64,000 nt of DNA from positions 62,001 to 126,000 of the forward strand of contig NZ_QEXM01000041.1 in the NCBI RefSeq assembly GCF_004127445.1, read 5' to 3'. The notes beneath the pieces are model-generated. The model ran no database searches, was not told the DNA's origin, and saw nothing but the letters and a program-made list of their open reading frames with translations. The stretch comes from Streptomyces alfalfae. GTDB taxonomy: Bacteria > Actinomycetota > Actinomycetes > Streptomycetales > Streptomycetaceae. Of the stretch, positions 31,442 to 39,848 are shown in pieces. Numbering within the stretch: position 1 is the first letter of the stretch; every line of letters starts with the position of its first letter. Position numbers and translations under genes: made by a program.

Positions 31442-32470
31442 TCAGAGCCCGTCCGGGTCGGCCCGGTCGAGGGCGTGCCGGGGCGCGGGCCCCGCCACGA
31501 GCAGCTGATCCGCGGCAGCCGTGTCCGTGACCAGGCTGGTGACGAGCCCCGACCGCAGCACCGCGTCGATGGCGGCGGCCTTGCGCCGGCCCCCGGCGAT
31601 GGCGACGACCTCGGGAATCCGCCGGAGCCGGTCGGCCTCGACGGTGATGCACCGCTCCCCGAGGTCCCGGCCGACCCGGCGCCCCTCGGCGTCGAAGAGG
31701 TGCGCCGACATCTCGGCGGCGACGCCCAGCGAGGCGTAGTGCGCGCGCTCCTCGTCGCTGAGCATGTCGTGGACGGTGGAGATCCCCGGCTCCCAGGAGC
31801 CGATGGAGACCGCGGCGACCGTGACCTTGTCGAAGTACTCGAAGGCCCGCGCGATGCCGGTCTGGTTGCGCAGCGCCGCGGCGGTGGCCGGGTCGGGCAG
31901 CAGCATCGGCGCGTAGATGGGGTGGGCCTCGCCGCCGGAGACCTGGGCCGCGCGGCGGACCGCCTCGACGGAGCCGCGCTCGGCGGTGCCCGCGTCGTAG
32001 ACGCCGGTGAGCTGCACGACCGTACAGGGCGGCAACTGGTCGAGCGCGGCGGCCATGTGGATGGTCGAGCGCCCCCAGGCAAGGCCGAGCACGTCGCCCT
32101 CGTGGACGAGTTCGCCGAGCAGGTCCGCCGCGACCTCGCCGAGGTTCTCCGGGTCCGGGGACTCGTCGATCTCGTCGGCGGGCGCGGGCGACTCCACGAC
32201 GACCGCGTGCCGCAGGCCGTAGCGCGCCCGCAGCGCGTCGGAGCGCTCGGCGTCCAGTTCCGCCGGGACCCTGATCTCGATGCGTACGAGATCCCGCTCC
32301 AGGGCGGTCTCCAGGACCCGGGCCACCTTGAAGCGGCTGACGCCGAACTCCTCGGCGATCTGGATCTTGGACTTGCCCTCGAGGTAGAAGCGGCGGGCCA
32401 TGGCCGCCGCCTGCACCAGCTCCGCGGGTCCCATCCGCATGGCTGACCGACCCGCCGACATGGCCGACAC
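31442..32470 (-). CDS. SorC/DeoR-type sugar-binding transcriptional regulator
   Basis: 342 residues from GTG 32470, chosen because GAGGAG lies six bases upstream. An HTH (about 20-55, SKIQIAEEFGVSRFKVARVL) is followed by a sugar-phosphate binding domain of the SorC family (about 85-335) with GLAWGRST, VVQLTGVYD and VVAIAGGRRKAAAI. Such proteins respond to phosphorylated sugars and control pentose, sorbose or glycolytic genes. It lies 103 bp downstream of rpe on the same strand, and pentose phosphates are plausible effectors. GTTCA repeats upstream may be autoregulatory sites. Confidence 0.88.
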   Translation of the reverse strand: MSAMSAGRSAMRMGPAELVQAAAMARRFYLEGKSKIQIAEEFGVSRFKVARVLETALERDLVRIEIRVPAELDAERSDALRARYGLRHAVVVESPAPADEIDESPDPENLGEVAADLLGELVHEGDVLGLAWGRSTIHMAAALDQLPPCTVVQLTGVYDAGTAERGSVEAVRRAAQVSGGEAHPIYAPMLLPDPATAAALRNQTGIARAFEYFDKVTVAAVSIGSWEPGISTVHDMLSDEERAHYASLGVAAEMSAHLFDAEGRRVGRDLGERCITVEADRLRRIPEVVAIAGGRRKAAAIDAVLRSGLVTSLVTDTAAADQLLVAGPAPRHALDRADPDGL

Positions 32471-32488
32471 GGCGCTCTCCTCACTGCT

Positions 32489-32568
32489 GTTCACAAAGTG
32501 CGTACGCCGTTCATCCTTGCAGATCCGGCCCAGTTGATCAGCCCTGAAGGGACTGCGTTCACGTTCCC
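32489..32568. promoter_or_regulatory. GTTCA direct repeats upstream of the SorC-type regulator
   Basis: GTTCAC at 32489-32494, GTTCAT at 32509-32514, GTTCAC at 32557-32562 and GTTCCC at 32563-32568. The first two are 20 bp apart. Candidate autoregulatory sites; weak evidence. Confidence 0.25.
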
Positions 32569-32573
32569 GTGGC

Positions 32574-33260
32574 TCAGTGGCCGCATGCCCAGGCGCTTGA
32601 CGCGGTCTTTGCCGCCGCTTGGGCACGCAATGAACGTACCGCCTCCGCGGGATCGTCGGCGCCGTAGACCGCGGAGCCCGCGACGAAGACGTCCGCGCCC
32701 GCCTCGGCGCAGCGCTCGATGGTCGAGGCCGAGACGCCGCCGTCGACCTGGAGCCAGAGTTCGAGGCCGTGCTTGCTGATCAGCTCACGGGTGCGGCGGA
32801 TCTTGGGCAGCATGATGTCGAGGAAGGCCTGGCCGCCGAAGCCCGGCTCGACGGTCATGATCAGCAGCATGTCGAGCTCGGCGAGCAGGTCCTCGTACGG
32901 CTCGACGGGCGTCGCGGGCTTCAGCGCCATGGAGGCGCGGGCCCCCTTGGCGCGGATCTCGCGGGCCAGGCGCACGGGCGCGGCGGCGGCCTCCGCGTGG
33001 AAGGTGACCGATCCGGCGCCCGCTTCGACGTACTGCGGCGCCCAGCGATCGGGGTCCTCGATCATCAGGTGGCAGTCCAAAGGCGTGTGCGTCGCGCGGG
33101 CGAGCGACTCCACGACCGGCACCCCGAGGGTGAGGTTCGGGACGAAGTGGTTGTCCATCACGTCGACATGGAGCCAGTCGGCGCCTTCCACGGCCTGTGC
33201 CTCCTCGGCAAGGCGCGCGAAGTCCGCGGACAGGATGCTGGGGTTGATCTGCGGGGCCAT
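32574..33260 (-). CDS. rpe: Ribulose-phosphate 3-epimerase
   Basis: 228 residues, a TIM barrel that interconverts ribulose 5-phosphate and xylulose 5-phosphate. Motifs: INPSILSADFARLAEE at the N-terminus, LHVDVMDNHFVPNLTLG with metal ligands, DCHLMIEDP, MTVEPGFGGQAF and VDGGVS. Length is normal. It sits between the SorC regulator and the rsmB-fmt pair, with an MMPL relic in the opposite orientation upstream. It also supplies pentose phosphates for the ribB reaction in the riboflavin operon. Confidence 0.97.
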   Translation of the reverse strand: MAPQINPSILSADFARLAEEAQAVEGADWLHVDVMDNHFVPNLTLGVPVVESLARATHTPLDCHLMIEDPDRWAPQYVEAGAGSVTFHAEAAAAPVRLAREIRAKGARASMALKPATPVEPYEDLLAELDMLLIMTVEPGFGGQAFLDIMLPKIRRTRELISKHGLELWLQVDGGVSASTIERCAEAGADVFVAGSAVYGADDPAEAVRSLRAQAAAKTASSAWACGH

Positions 33261-33399
33261 GCCCCAAGCCTGCCATGCCCGACGCCGCTCGCGGACCGCG
33301 GTCCGCGCCCCGGGCGCAGCGCCTCCCCCGGGGCCGCGCCTCGTGCCACGCTGAGCGGCCCGTCGGCGCCGCGGTCACGGCCCGGCGGAGGGCCAAGCC

Positions 33400-33790
33400 A
33401 TGGCGGACGCACGGGGGCGGCAGGAGCGGCGTGGAGTCACCCGGCTGGTGTGCGGACGGCGCACCACGTGGCTGTGGTGCTCTTCTGGCCGCTCGCCATC
33501 GTCGTCGCCGCGCCGCTCGCCCAGCAGCTGACCGAGACGCCCAGGAGAACGACGCGGACTGCTGGCTGCCCGGTTCCGCCGAGTCCACCCAAGTCCGCGG
33601 CTCCTCCGGTGAGTTCAGGCCCGAGGTGGTCCCCGCGATCGTCGTGGACGCCCGCGAGGGCAGCCTTACCGCGGCCGGCCGCGGCCGGATACGCGAGGAC
33701 GTGCGCCGGACCGGCCCGGACCGGGGCGCGGCCGGGCCGCCGGGGCCGGTCTCGCAGGGTCCGGGCGGTCCGCCGGAGCAGGGCGCGGCG
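33400..33790 (+). pseudogene. 5' remnant of an MMPL-family transporter gene, frameshifted and truncated
   Basis: From an ATG at 33400 with GGAGGG upstream, frame 1 reads an MMPL-like start (RGVTRLVCGRRTTWL). A one-base loss near 33474 moves it to frame 3 (VVLFWPLAIVVAAPLAQQLTE) and a second near 33538 to frame 2 (AQENDADCWLPGSAESTQV, then EFRPEVVPAIVVDARE and LTAAGRGRIREDVRR). DxWLPGSAEST is a hallmark of the periplasmic start of MMPL proteins. The homology stops at about 33750-33790, next to the rsmB stop, so more than 500 residues are missing. Confidence 0.85.
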
Positions 33791-33793
33791 GGG

Positions 33794-35266
33794 TCAGGCG
33801 GTGCGCCGGATCAGCGCCAGGTACATCGCGTCCGTGCCGTGCAGATGCGGCCACAGCTGGACGTCGGGGCCGTCGCCGAGGCCGGGGACGTTCCCCATGA
33901 GGGGCCGCGCGTCGAGGAGTTCGGCGCCCGCCGCGTGCTTGACGACGTCGTCGACGACCGCGCGGGTCTCCGCCAGGTGCGGCGAGCAGGTGGCGTAGCC
34001 GACGACCCCGCCGATCCGCACCGACTCCAGGGCCGTGCGCAGCAGGGAGCGCTGGAGCGGGGCGAAGCCGTCCAGGTCCTGCGGGCGGCGGCGCCAGCGG
34101 GCCTCGGGGCGGCGGCGCAGCGCGCCGAGGCCGGTGCACGGCACGTCCATCAGGACGCGGTCGAAGGTGCCGGGCCGCCACGGCGGGCGGGTGCCGTCGG
34201 CGGCGATGACCTGGTAGGGCCCGGGGTTGCCCGTGAGCGCCTGGGCGACGAGCCCGGCCCGGTGCGGCTGCTTCTCGGAGGCGAGCAGGGTCGCACCGCG
34301 CTGGGCGGCGAGCCCGGCGAGCAGGGCCGCCTTGCCGCCGGGACCGGCGCAGCCGTCGAGCCACTTCGTGTCGGGGCCCTCCAGCGGGGCGTTGGCCAGG
34401 GCGAGCGCGACGAGCTGGCTGCCCTCGTCCTGCACGCCCGCGCGGCCCTCGCGCACCGCCTCGACGAGACCGGGCTCCCCGCCCTCGCTGAGCCGCACCG
34501 CGTACGGGGACCAGCGGCCGGGCAGCGCCGACTCCTCGCCCACCGAGTCGAGCAGCTCGTCGGCGGTGGAGCGTCCGGGCCGGGCGACGAGCGTGACCTC
34601 GGGGCGTTCGTTGTCGGCTTCGAGCAGGTCCTCGATACCGGCGCGGCCGCCGCCGAGCGAGTCCCACAGGGCCGAGACGACCCAGCGCGGGTGCGAGTGC
34701 ACGACGGCGAGGTGGTCCTCGGGATCCTCGTCGTAGGGCGGCGCGACCTTCGCCACCCAGCCGTCGAGGTCGTCCTGCGCGACCTTGCGCAGCACGGCGT
34801 TGACGAACTTGGCGCGGCCGTCGCCGAGCACCACGCGTGCCAGCTCCACCGAGGCGGAGACGGCGGCGTGCGTCGGGATGCGCGTGCCGAGGAGCTGGTG
34901 CACACCGAGGTTGAGCACGTCGAGGACCGGCGGGTCGACCTCGCGCAGCGGCCGGTCGACGCAGGCCGCCACGATCGCGTCGTACGTCCCCTGGCGGCGC
35001 AGCGTCCCGTAGACCAGCTCGGTGGCGAGGGCGGCGTCCCGCGCGTCGAACTTCTCGGGCCCCTCCTTCTCCCTGGCCTTGCGCAGCAGCGGCGGCAGGA
35101 CGAGGTTCGCGTAGGCGTCGCGCTCGTCCACGGCCCGCAGCGCCTCGAAGGCGAGGAAGCGGACGGGGTCCTTCTGGGGACGGCGGTAGGGCTTGCCCGA
35201 CTTCCCCGGCCTGCCCGCGGGCTTGCCTGTCGTCTTGCGGGGACGCCGGTTCGGCTGGTCGTTCAA
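33794..35266 (-). CDS. rsmB: 16S rRNA (cytosine(967)-C5)-methyltransferase
   Basis: 490 residues from a TTG at 35266, supported by GGAG five bases upstream and by protein-like sequence only from that point. A basic, disordered N-terminus (PNRRPRKTTGKPAGRPGK) precedes a NusB-like RNA-binding domain (about 35-165) and a Rossmann methyltransferase. SAM motif WLDGCAGPGGKAALLA, motif IV VPCTGLGALRRRPE and motif VI GYATCSPHLAET carry the two Cys of the family. It precedes fmt's neighbourhood in the usual fmt-rsmB pairing, here 56 bp downstream of fmt. Confidence 0.96.
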   Translation of the reverse strand: MNDQPNRRPRKTTGKPAGRPGKSGKPYRRPQKDPVRFLAFEALRAVDERDAYANLVLPPLLRKAREKEGPEKFDARDAALATELVYGTLRRQGTYDAIVAACVDRPLREVDPPVLDVLNLGVHQLLGTRIPTHAAVSASVELARVVLGDGRAKFVNAVLRKVAQDDLDGWVAKVAPPYDEDPEDHLAVVHSHPRWVVSALWDSLGGGRAGIEDLLEADNERPEVTLVARPGRSTADELLDSVGEESALPGRWSPYAVRLSEGGEPGLVEAVREGRAGVQDEGSQLVALALANAPLEGPDTKWLDGCAGPGGKAALLAGLAAQRGATLLASEKQPHRAGLVAQALTGNPGPYQVIAADGTRPPWRPGTFDRVLMDVPCTGLGALRRRPEARWRRRPQDLDGFAPLQRSLLRTALESVRIGGVVGYATCSPHLAETRAVVDDVVKHAAGAELLDARPLMGNVPGLGDGPDVQLWPHLHGTDAMYLALIRRTA

Positions 35267-35322
35267 AGGTGCTCCGCTGCTGGTGTGGGCCGGACCCGTC
35301 CGGTGCCGTGGGTCGAACCCAT

Positions 35323-36267
35323 CTAGCCTACGTCGCCCGCGCCCACGCGCTCGCCGGGGGCGATGCGCACGCCGCGGGCCCAGTCGGCGCCGCGCATCGG
35401 CTTCTTGCCCTGGGGCTGCACCCAGAGCAGTTCGACGGCGTGCGAGCCCGAGCCCACGCACACGTTGTTCTTGGCCGGGGACAGCTCGCCCGGCGCGAGG
35501 TCGGCGCGGTCGGCGACGAGCGCGGCCTGGACGATCTTCAGCCGCTCACCGCGGAAGACGGTCCAGGCGCCCGGCGCGGGGGTGCAGCCGCGCACCACGC
35601 GGTCGATCCGCAGGGCGGGCGTGGCCCAGTCGATCTCGGCGTCCTCGACGGTGAGCTTCGGGGCGAGGGTGACGCCGTCGGCGGGCTGCGGCACCGCCTT
35701 CAGGCTGCCGTCCTCGATGCCGTCCATGGTGGCGACGAGCAGCCCGGAGCCCGCGAGGGCCAGCCGCGTCAGCAGGTCACCGCTGGTGTCGGTCGGGCGC
35801 ACCTCCTCGGTCACCGTGCCGTAGACGGGGCCGGAGTCGAGGCCCTGCTCGATCAGGAAGGTGGAGGCCCCGGTGATCTCGTCGCCCGCCATCACCGCGT
35901 GCTGCACCGGGGCGGCGCCGCGCCAGGCGGGCAGCAGCGAGAAGTGCAGGTTCACCCAGCCGTGCGCCGGCACGTCGAGCGCGACCTGGGGCAGCAGCGC
36001 GCCGTAGGCGACGACGGGGCAGCAGTCGGGCGCGATCTCCCGCAGCCGTGCCAGGAAGTCCTCGTCCCGCGGCTTCGCCGGCTTCAGCACCTCGATGCCC
36101 GCCTCCTCGGCCCGCTGCGCGACCGGGCTCGCGACCAGCCTGCGGCCACGGCCCGCGGGGGCGTCGGGGCGGGTCACGACGGCGGCCACCTCGTGCCGCT
36201 CGGAGGCGATCAAAGCGTCCAGCGCGGGGACGGCGACCTCGGGAGTGCCTGCGAAGACGAGCTTCAC
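35323..36267 (-). CDS. fmt: Methionyl-tRNA formyltransferase
   Basis: 314 residues from GTG 36267. It formylates initiator Met-tRNA using 10-formyl-THF. N-terminal MKLVFAGTPEVAVPALDAL, the catalytic VNLHFSLLPAWRGAAPVQHA with Asn and His, and the C-terminal OB-like domain (about 205-314, KIVQAALV) are complete. Upstream of and co-oriented with rsmB. Divergent from a small HTH gene; the 263-bp region between them carries a palindrome nearer to the HTH gene. Confidence 0.97.
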   Translation of the reverse strand: MKLVFAGTPEVAVPALDALIASERHEVAAVVTRPDAPAGRGRRLVASPVAQRAEEAGIEVLKPAKPRDEDFLARLREIAPDCCPVVAYGALLPQVALDVPAHGWVNLHFSLLPAWRGAAPVQHAVMAGDEITGASTFLIEQGLDSGPVYGTVTEEVRPTDTSGDLLTRLALAGSGLLVATMDGIEDGSLKAVPQPADGVTLAPKLTVEDAEIDWATPALRIDRVVRGCTPAPGAWTVFRGERLKIVQAALVADRADLAPGELSPAKNNVCVGSGSHAVELLWVQPQGKKPMRGADWARGVRIAPGERVGAGDVG

Positions 36268-36453
36268 GGTGGGGGTACCTCGGATCTCTGGAGGGGGCGA
36301 CGGCAGCGCACCAGTCTATGGGCCGCCCGCAGGCGCCGTCCGGGGGCGCTTCCGGGCGGGTTCCGTCGACGCCCCCGGGGCGTACGGAGCGCCGTGCGCC
36401 CTGTGCATATGCGCATACGCCCCTGCACCGTGACCCCGCAGGAGCTAGCGCGT

Positions 36454-36474
36454 TGGTCAAGAAAGAGTTGACCA
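36454..36474. promoter_or_regulatory. Palindrome upstream of the small HTH gene
   Basis: TGGTCAA (36454-36460) and TTGACCA (36468-36474) form a perfect 7-bp inverted repeat with a 7-bp spacer, 57 bp before the ATG at 36531. The right arm contains TTGACC, which could also be a -35 element. Confidence 0.5.
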
Positions 36475-36530
36475 CAAAGGGCCGCACAGGTGGCCCGATC
36501 CTTTTCAACGCCGGTTCGAGAGGCTTGTTC

Positions 36531-37100
36531 ATGGCCGACCACGCAACCCACGACGCCCAGGCTCGGGCCAGCCTGCACCTTCTGGTACGGGACATCGAGC
36601 GGGTCCGCCGGCAGGTGGACGCACTGCGCACGCTCACCGCCCAGCTCGGAAACGTCTACCGCCCGCGCCGTTCGAGCCCCTCCGCGGGCTTCGTCGTCTA
36701 CGGCCGGGCCCCCGCCCCGACCGTGCGCCTGGCCCAGGAACTGCGGGACAGCGTCGAGACGCTGGTCACGGCGGCGGTGGACTTCGACCGCTCGCTCGGC
36801 TTCTCGTGGGACGCGGTGGGCTCCGCCCTCGGGGTCACCAAGCAGGCGGTCCACCGCCGGTACGGCGCGCGGCGGGCCACCGCGCAGGCCGCCGCCGAGG
36901 CGGAGCGGGCGACGGAGGCGCCGGCTCCGGCCGCCGCGGCGGCGTCGACCACGGCCGCGGTCACCCGCCCGGTGCCGGTCGGCGCTCCCCTGCCGTCCGT
37001 CCCCGCGGCGCGCACGATGCCGACCCAGCCGACGGCCGGCAGCCCCACCCTCCGCGAGGACCCCAGGCCCCCCGCCTTCCCCGGCCCCCGCAACGGCTGA
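36531..37100 (+). CDS. Small helix-turn-helix protein of unknown role
   Basis: 189 residues from ATG 36531 (AGAGG upstream). Residues 10-30 form a charged helix (LLVRDIERVRRQVDALRTL). A helix-turn-helix lies at about 84-105 (FSWDAVGSALGVTKQAVHRRYG), the pattern seen in many short Streptomyces DNA-binding proteins. The last 80 residues are an Ala/Pro-rich disordered tail. Divergent from fmt. A palindrome upstream may be its own operator. I do not recognise a specific family or regulon. Confidence 0.7.
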   Translation: MADHATHDAQARASLHLLVRDIERVRRQVDALRTLTAQLGNVYRPRRSSPSAGFVVYGRAPAPTVRLAQELRDSVETLVTAAVDFDRSLGFSWDAVGSALGVTKQAVHRRYGARRATAQAAAEAERATEAPAPAAAAASTTAAVTRPVPVGAPLPSVPAARTMPTQPTAGSPTLREDPRPPAFPGPRNG

Positions 37101-37121
37101 CCCCAGAGCACCAACCCATAT

Positions 37122-37156
37122 CCCGCCCCCTCGCCCCACGGCTTGGGGGCGGGGGT
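37122..37156 (+). terminator. Terminator of the small HTH gene
   Basis: CCCGCCCCC (37122-37130) pairs with GGGGGCGGG (37145-37153), 14-nt loop, followed by GGTGTTT. Confidence 0.6.
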
Positions 37157-37159
37157 GTT

Positions 37160-37530
37160 TCCACGGGCCGTGGGCGGGGCCCTTGGGCAGGGCTTGGGCC
37201 GGGGCTCTTCGGCACGGCTTTGGCGGTCCTCTGGCAGACCTCCGGCCGGGGCTTTTCGGCGGGCCTTGGGCGAGCCCTTCAGTCAAGGCCCTACCGCTAA
37301 GCTCGACGCGGCTCTGGCAGGCCTTGGGCGGGGTCTTGGGGCACAGGGCTCCGACCGAGGCCCCTCGACGCGGCTCTGGCGGGCCTTGGGCGGGCTCTTG
37401 GGGCAAGGACTCCACCCAAGACCCCTCGACGCGGCTCTGGCAGACCCAGGACGGGTCGTTCGAGCGAGGCCCTTTGGCAGGGCTCCGCCCACGGCCCTTC
37501 GGCACGGCTCCGGCGGGCCTGTAGGCGGCC
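37160..37530. repeat. Degenerate 61-62 bp minisatellite between convergent genes
   Basis: CTCGACGCGGCTCTGGC recurs exactly at 37302, 37364 and 37425, with related GGCCTTGGGCGGG and CTTGGGGCA blocks in between. More diverged copies (CTTCGGCACGGCT near 37207 and 37497) extend the array on both sides. The period is not a multiple of three, and no frame gives a convincing protein. It fills the gap between the HTH gene and priA. No other gene is seen in this stretch. Confidence 0.75.
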
Positions 37531-37568
37531 TGTAGGAGCCCCGCGGCCCTTCGCTCCGTCCCGTTCCC

Positions 37569-39746
37569 TCAGCCGATGTCCAGCGGGTCCACCCGGATGC
37601 GCACCGCTTCGGCCGGGCCCTCGCGTGTGCCCTTCGCTCCGCGGGCCATGCGGGCCGCCTGTGCGACCTTCAGGGCGGCGGCCAGTGCCGCGCCGCTGCC
37701 CGGCGGGACCCGGATCAGCACCCTCTCCCACTGCTCGCCGGGCGGCGCCGCGCCGGGCCGCCGCGAGGGACCCGGCGCCGCCTCGCGCACCGGAACGGGG
37801 CCGAGCACCACCGCGTCCGGCGGCAGCTCCGCCGCCGCGAGGAACTCGGCGAGGGCCTCGGGCCTGCCGGAGACCGCGGCCATCCGGGAGACCGGCGGGA
37901 ACCCCAGCTCGGCCCGCTCCCCCAGCTCCCGCACCGCGTGGCCCACGGGGTCCCACCGCACGAGGGCCTGCACGGGCCGCAGCGTCGCCTCCGCCACGAC
38001 GACGACCGTGCCGCCCGCGTTCTGCGAGCGCACGAGCGCCGCCGCGCCGATCCACCGCCGCAGCGCGTCCTCACCGGCCCGCAGATCCGGCCGCCCCAGC
38101 ATGGCCCAGCCGTCGAGCAGCAGGGCCGCCGCATAGCCGCCATCGGCGACGGGCTCCGCCCCGGGCGTGCTCACCACCAGGGCCGGCGTGCCCGGCACGG
38201 TGTCGAGCACCTGCTCGCGCCCCGAGGTCCGCACCGGCACGGCGGGAAACGCCCGCCCCAGCTCCTCCGCGGTCCGCCGCGCCCCGACGACCTGCGCCCG
38301 CAGCCGGAACCCGCCGCACTCCCCGCAGTGCCAGGCGCCTTCCTCCACCCCGCACCAGCCGCACCGCAGCGCGGCCCCGCTGTCCTGCGCCTCCAGCGGC
38401 CCCGCGCACCCGCGGCAGCGGGCGGGCTCCCGGCAGCGCTCACAGGCGAGGCGCGGCACATAGCCGCGCCGCGGCACCTGCACCAGGACGGGCCCGTGCC
38501 GCAGCCCCTCCCTGACGGCACGCCAGGCCAGCGTCGGCAGCCGCGCGGCCCGTGCCGCCTCGTCCCGCGCCAGATCGCCGTCGCCCACGGTCCGCACCAG
38601 CGGCGCGGCCCCGCGCACCTGCTCCCGGTCGGCGACGAGCGGCGCGGCCCAGCCGCTCTCGACGAGCTGGGCGGCCTCGACCGTGCAGCTCCAGCCGCCG
38701 AGGAGGAAGCCGCACCTGTCCCGCGTGGCCCGCAGCTCGAGCACCTCCCGCACATGGGGGAAGGGAGCCCGGTCGTCGCTGTGGTTGGCGTCCCCGTCGT
38801 CCCAGACGACGACGAGCCCGAGGTCCCGCACGGGCGCGAACATCGCGGCCCGCGTCCCGACGACGGCCCGCACCTCCCCGCGCCGCACGGAGAGCCATTC
38901 GCGGTAGCGCCGCTCCTGCCCGGCGTCGGCGGTGAGCAGCGCGTGCTGCCCCTCGCCGAGCAGCTCGGTCAGCGCGGCGTCCACGCGCGCGGCGGGCCGC
39001 CCGGTCGGCACGACGACGAGCGCGCCGCGCCCGGAGGCCAGCGTGGCCCGCACGGCGCGGGCGATCTCCTCCGCCCACTGGGGCCCCGGCAGCGCGGTCC
39101 ACACCGCACGCGGGGAGGCCCCGGAGGCGAGCGCGGAGAGGAACTCCTCCCCGTGGGCATACCGCCGCCAGCTCCCGGCGCCGGGCGGGGCGGGCGGCGC
39201 CGGGGGCGGCACGGCGGCCCGTGACTCGGCCCGCGCGTGCCGGGGCGGAACGGCGAGCTGCAGCACGTCGGCGAGGCTCCCGGCATAGCGGTCGGCGACG
39301 GCCCGGGCGAGGTCGAGCAGCTCCGCGCCGAGCACGGGCTCGGGCGACACGACCTGGGCGAGCGCGGCCAGCGGCCCCGTGTACTCGGTCTCGGCGCGGC
39401 GCTCGACGATGAACCCGTCGATCAGACCGCCGCCCTCGCGCCGGCCCTCCCGCACGTTCCGCGAGCCGGCCCCGAAGCGGACCCTGACCCGCACCCCGGG
39501 CTGCGCCGCCTCGTCCAGCTCCTCCGGCACCGCGTAGTCGAAGTACCGGTCGAGGTGCAGCACGCCCTTGTCGACGAGGACCCTGGCCACGGGCAGCTCC
39601 TTGGCGAGCGCGGCCCCCCGCCAGGTGCGGGGCTTGGCCCGCGGCACCTTGGCCTTGCGCACGCTCTCCCGGATCAGCGCGAGCTGCTCGGGCTCGGGCG
39701 CCCCGCCCCCGCCTTCACCCACACCGGCCCCGTTCTCCCTGCTCAC
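37569..39746 (-). CDS. priA: Primosomal protein N' (PriA), actinobacterial form without helicase motifs
   Basis: 725 residues from GTG 39746 (AGGA eight bases upstream; an earlier GTG at 39776 is possible). The 3' DNA-binding region (about 50-170, VARVLVDKGVLHLDRYFDYAVPEEL) and the zinc-binding region (Cys pairs in CERCREPARCRGC and CGWCGVEEGAWHCGEC) are intact. No GxxxxGK(T/S) Walker A is present, and the DEEH box is replaced by WDDGDANH. This is the known actinobacterial pattern, so it probably assists replication restart without ATP-driven unwinding. Downstream of metK. Confidence 0.93.
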   Translation of the reverse strand: MSRENGAGVGEGGGGAPEPEQLALIRESVRKAKVPRAKPRTWRGAALAKELPVARVLVDKGVLHLDRYFDYAVPEELDEAAQPGVRVRVRFGAGSRNVREGRREGGGLIDGFIVERRAETEYTGPLAALAQVVSPEPVLGAELLDLARAVADRYAGSLADVLQLAVPPRHARAESRAAVPPPAPPAPPGAGSWRRYAHGEEFLSALASGASPRAVWTALPGPQWAEEIARAVRATLASGRGALVVVPTGRPAARVDAALTELLGEGQHALLTADAGQERRYREWLSVRRGEVRAVVGTRAAMFAPVRDLGLVVVWDDGDANHSDDRAPFPHVREVLELRATRDRCGFLLGGWSCTVEAAQLVESGWAAPLVADREQVRGAAPLVRTVGDGDLARDEAARAARLPTLAWRAVREGLRHGPVLVQVPRRGYVPRLACERCREPARCRGCAGPLEAQDSGAALRCGWCGVEEGAWHCGECGGFRLRAQVVGARRTAEELGRAFPAVPVRTSGREQVLDTVPGTPALVVSTPGAEPVADGGYAAALLLDGWAMLGRPDLRAGEDALRRWIGAAALVRSQNAGGTVVVVAEATLRPVQALVRWDPVGHAVRELGERAELGFPPVSRMAAVSGRPEALAEFLAAAELPPDAVVLGPVPVREAAPGPSRRPGAAPPGEQWERVLIRVPPGSGAALAAALKVAQAARMARGAKGTREGPAEAVRIRVDPLDIG

Positions 39747-39793
39747 AGCAGCATTCCTACCAGAAGGGACTGACACCGCCGACAGCGCGCGAA

Positions 39794-39825
39794 GGCCCGG
39801 CCCCTCCCGAGGGAAGAGCCGGGCC
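39794..39825 (-). terminator. Hairpin between metK and priA
   Basis: GGCCCGGC (39794-39801) and GCCGGGCC (39818-39825) form an 8-bp stem with a 16-nt loop just after the metK stop. Confidence 0.55.
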
Positions 39826-39848
39826 CGAGCCGGTCATGGAGGCGGGGA

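Noticed and set aside
36268..36530. Upstream extension of the HTH gene to a Leu-Val-Lys-Lys start
   Set aside because: The frame is open but upstream sequence overlaps the divergent fmt promoter and palindrome; ATG 36531 has the better ribosome-binding site.
37302..37441. Three 17-bp repeats at 61-62 bp spacing considered as a CRISPR array
   Set aside because: The intervening sequences are similar to each other, the repeat is too short, and no cas gene is present. A minisatellite explains it.
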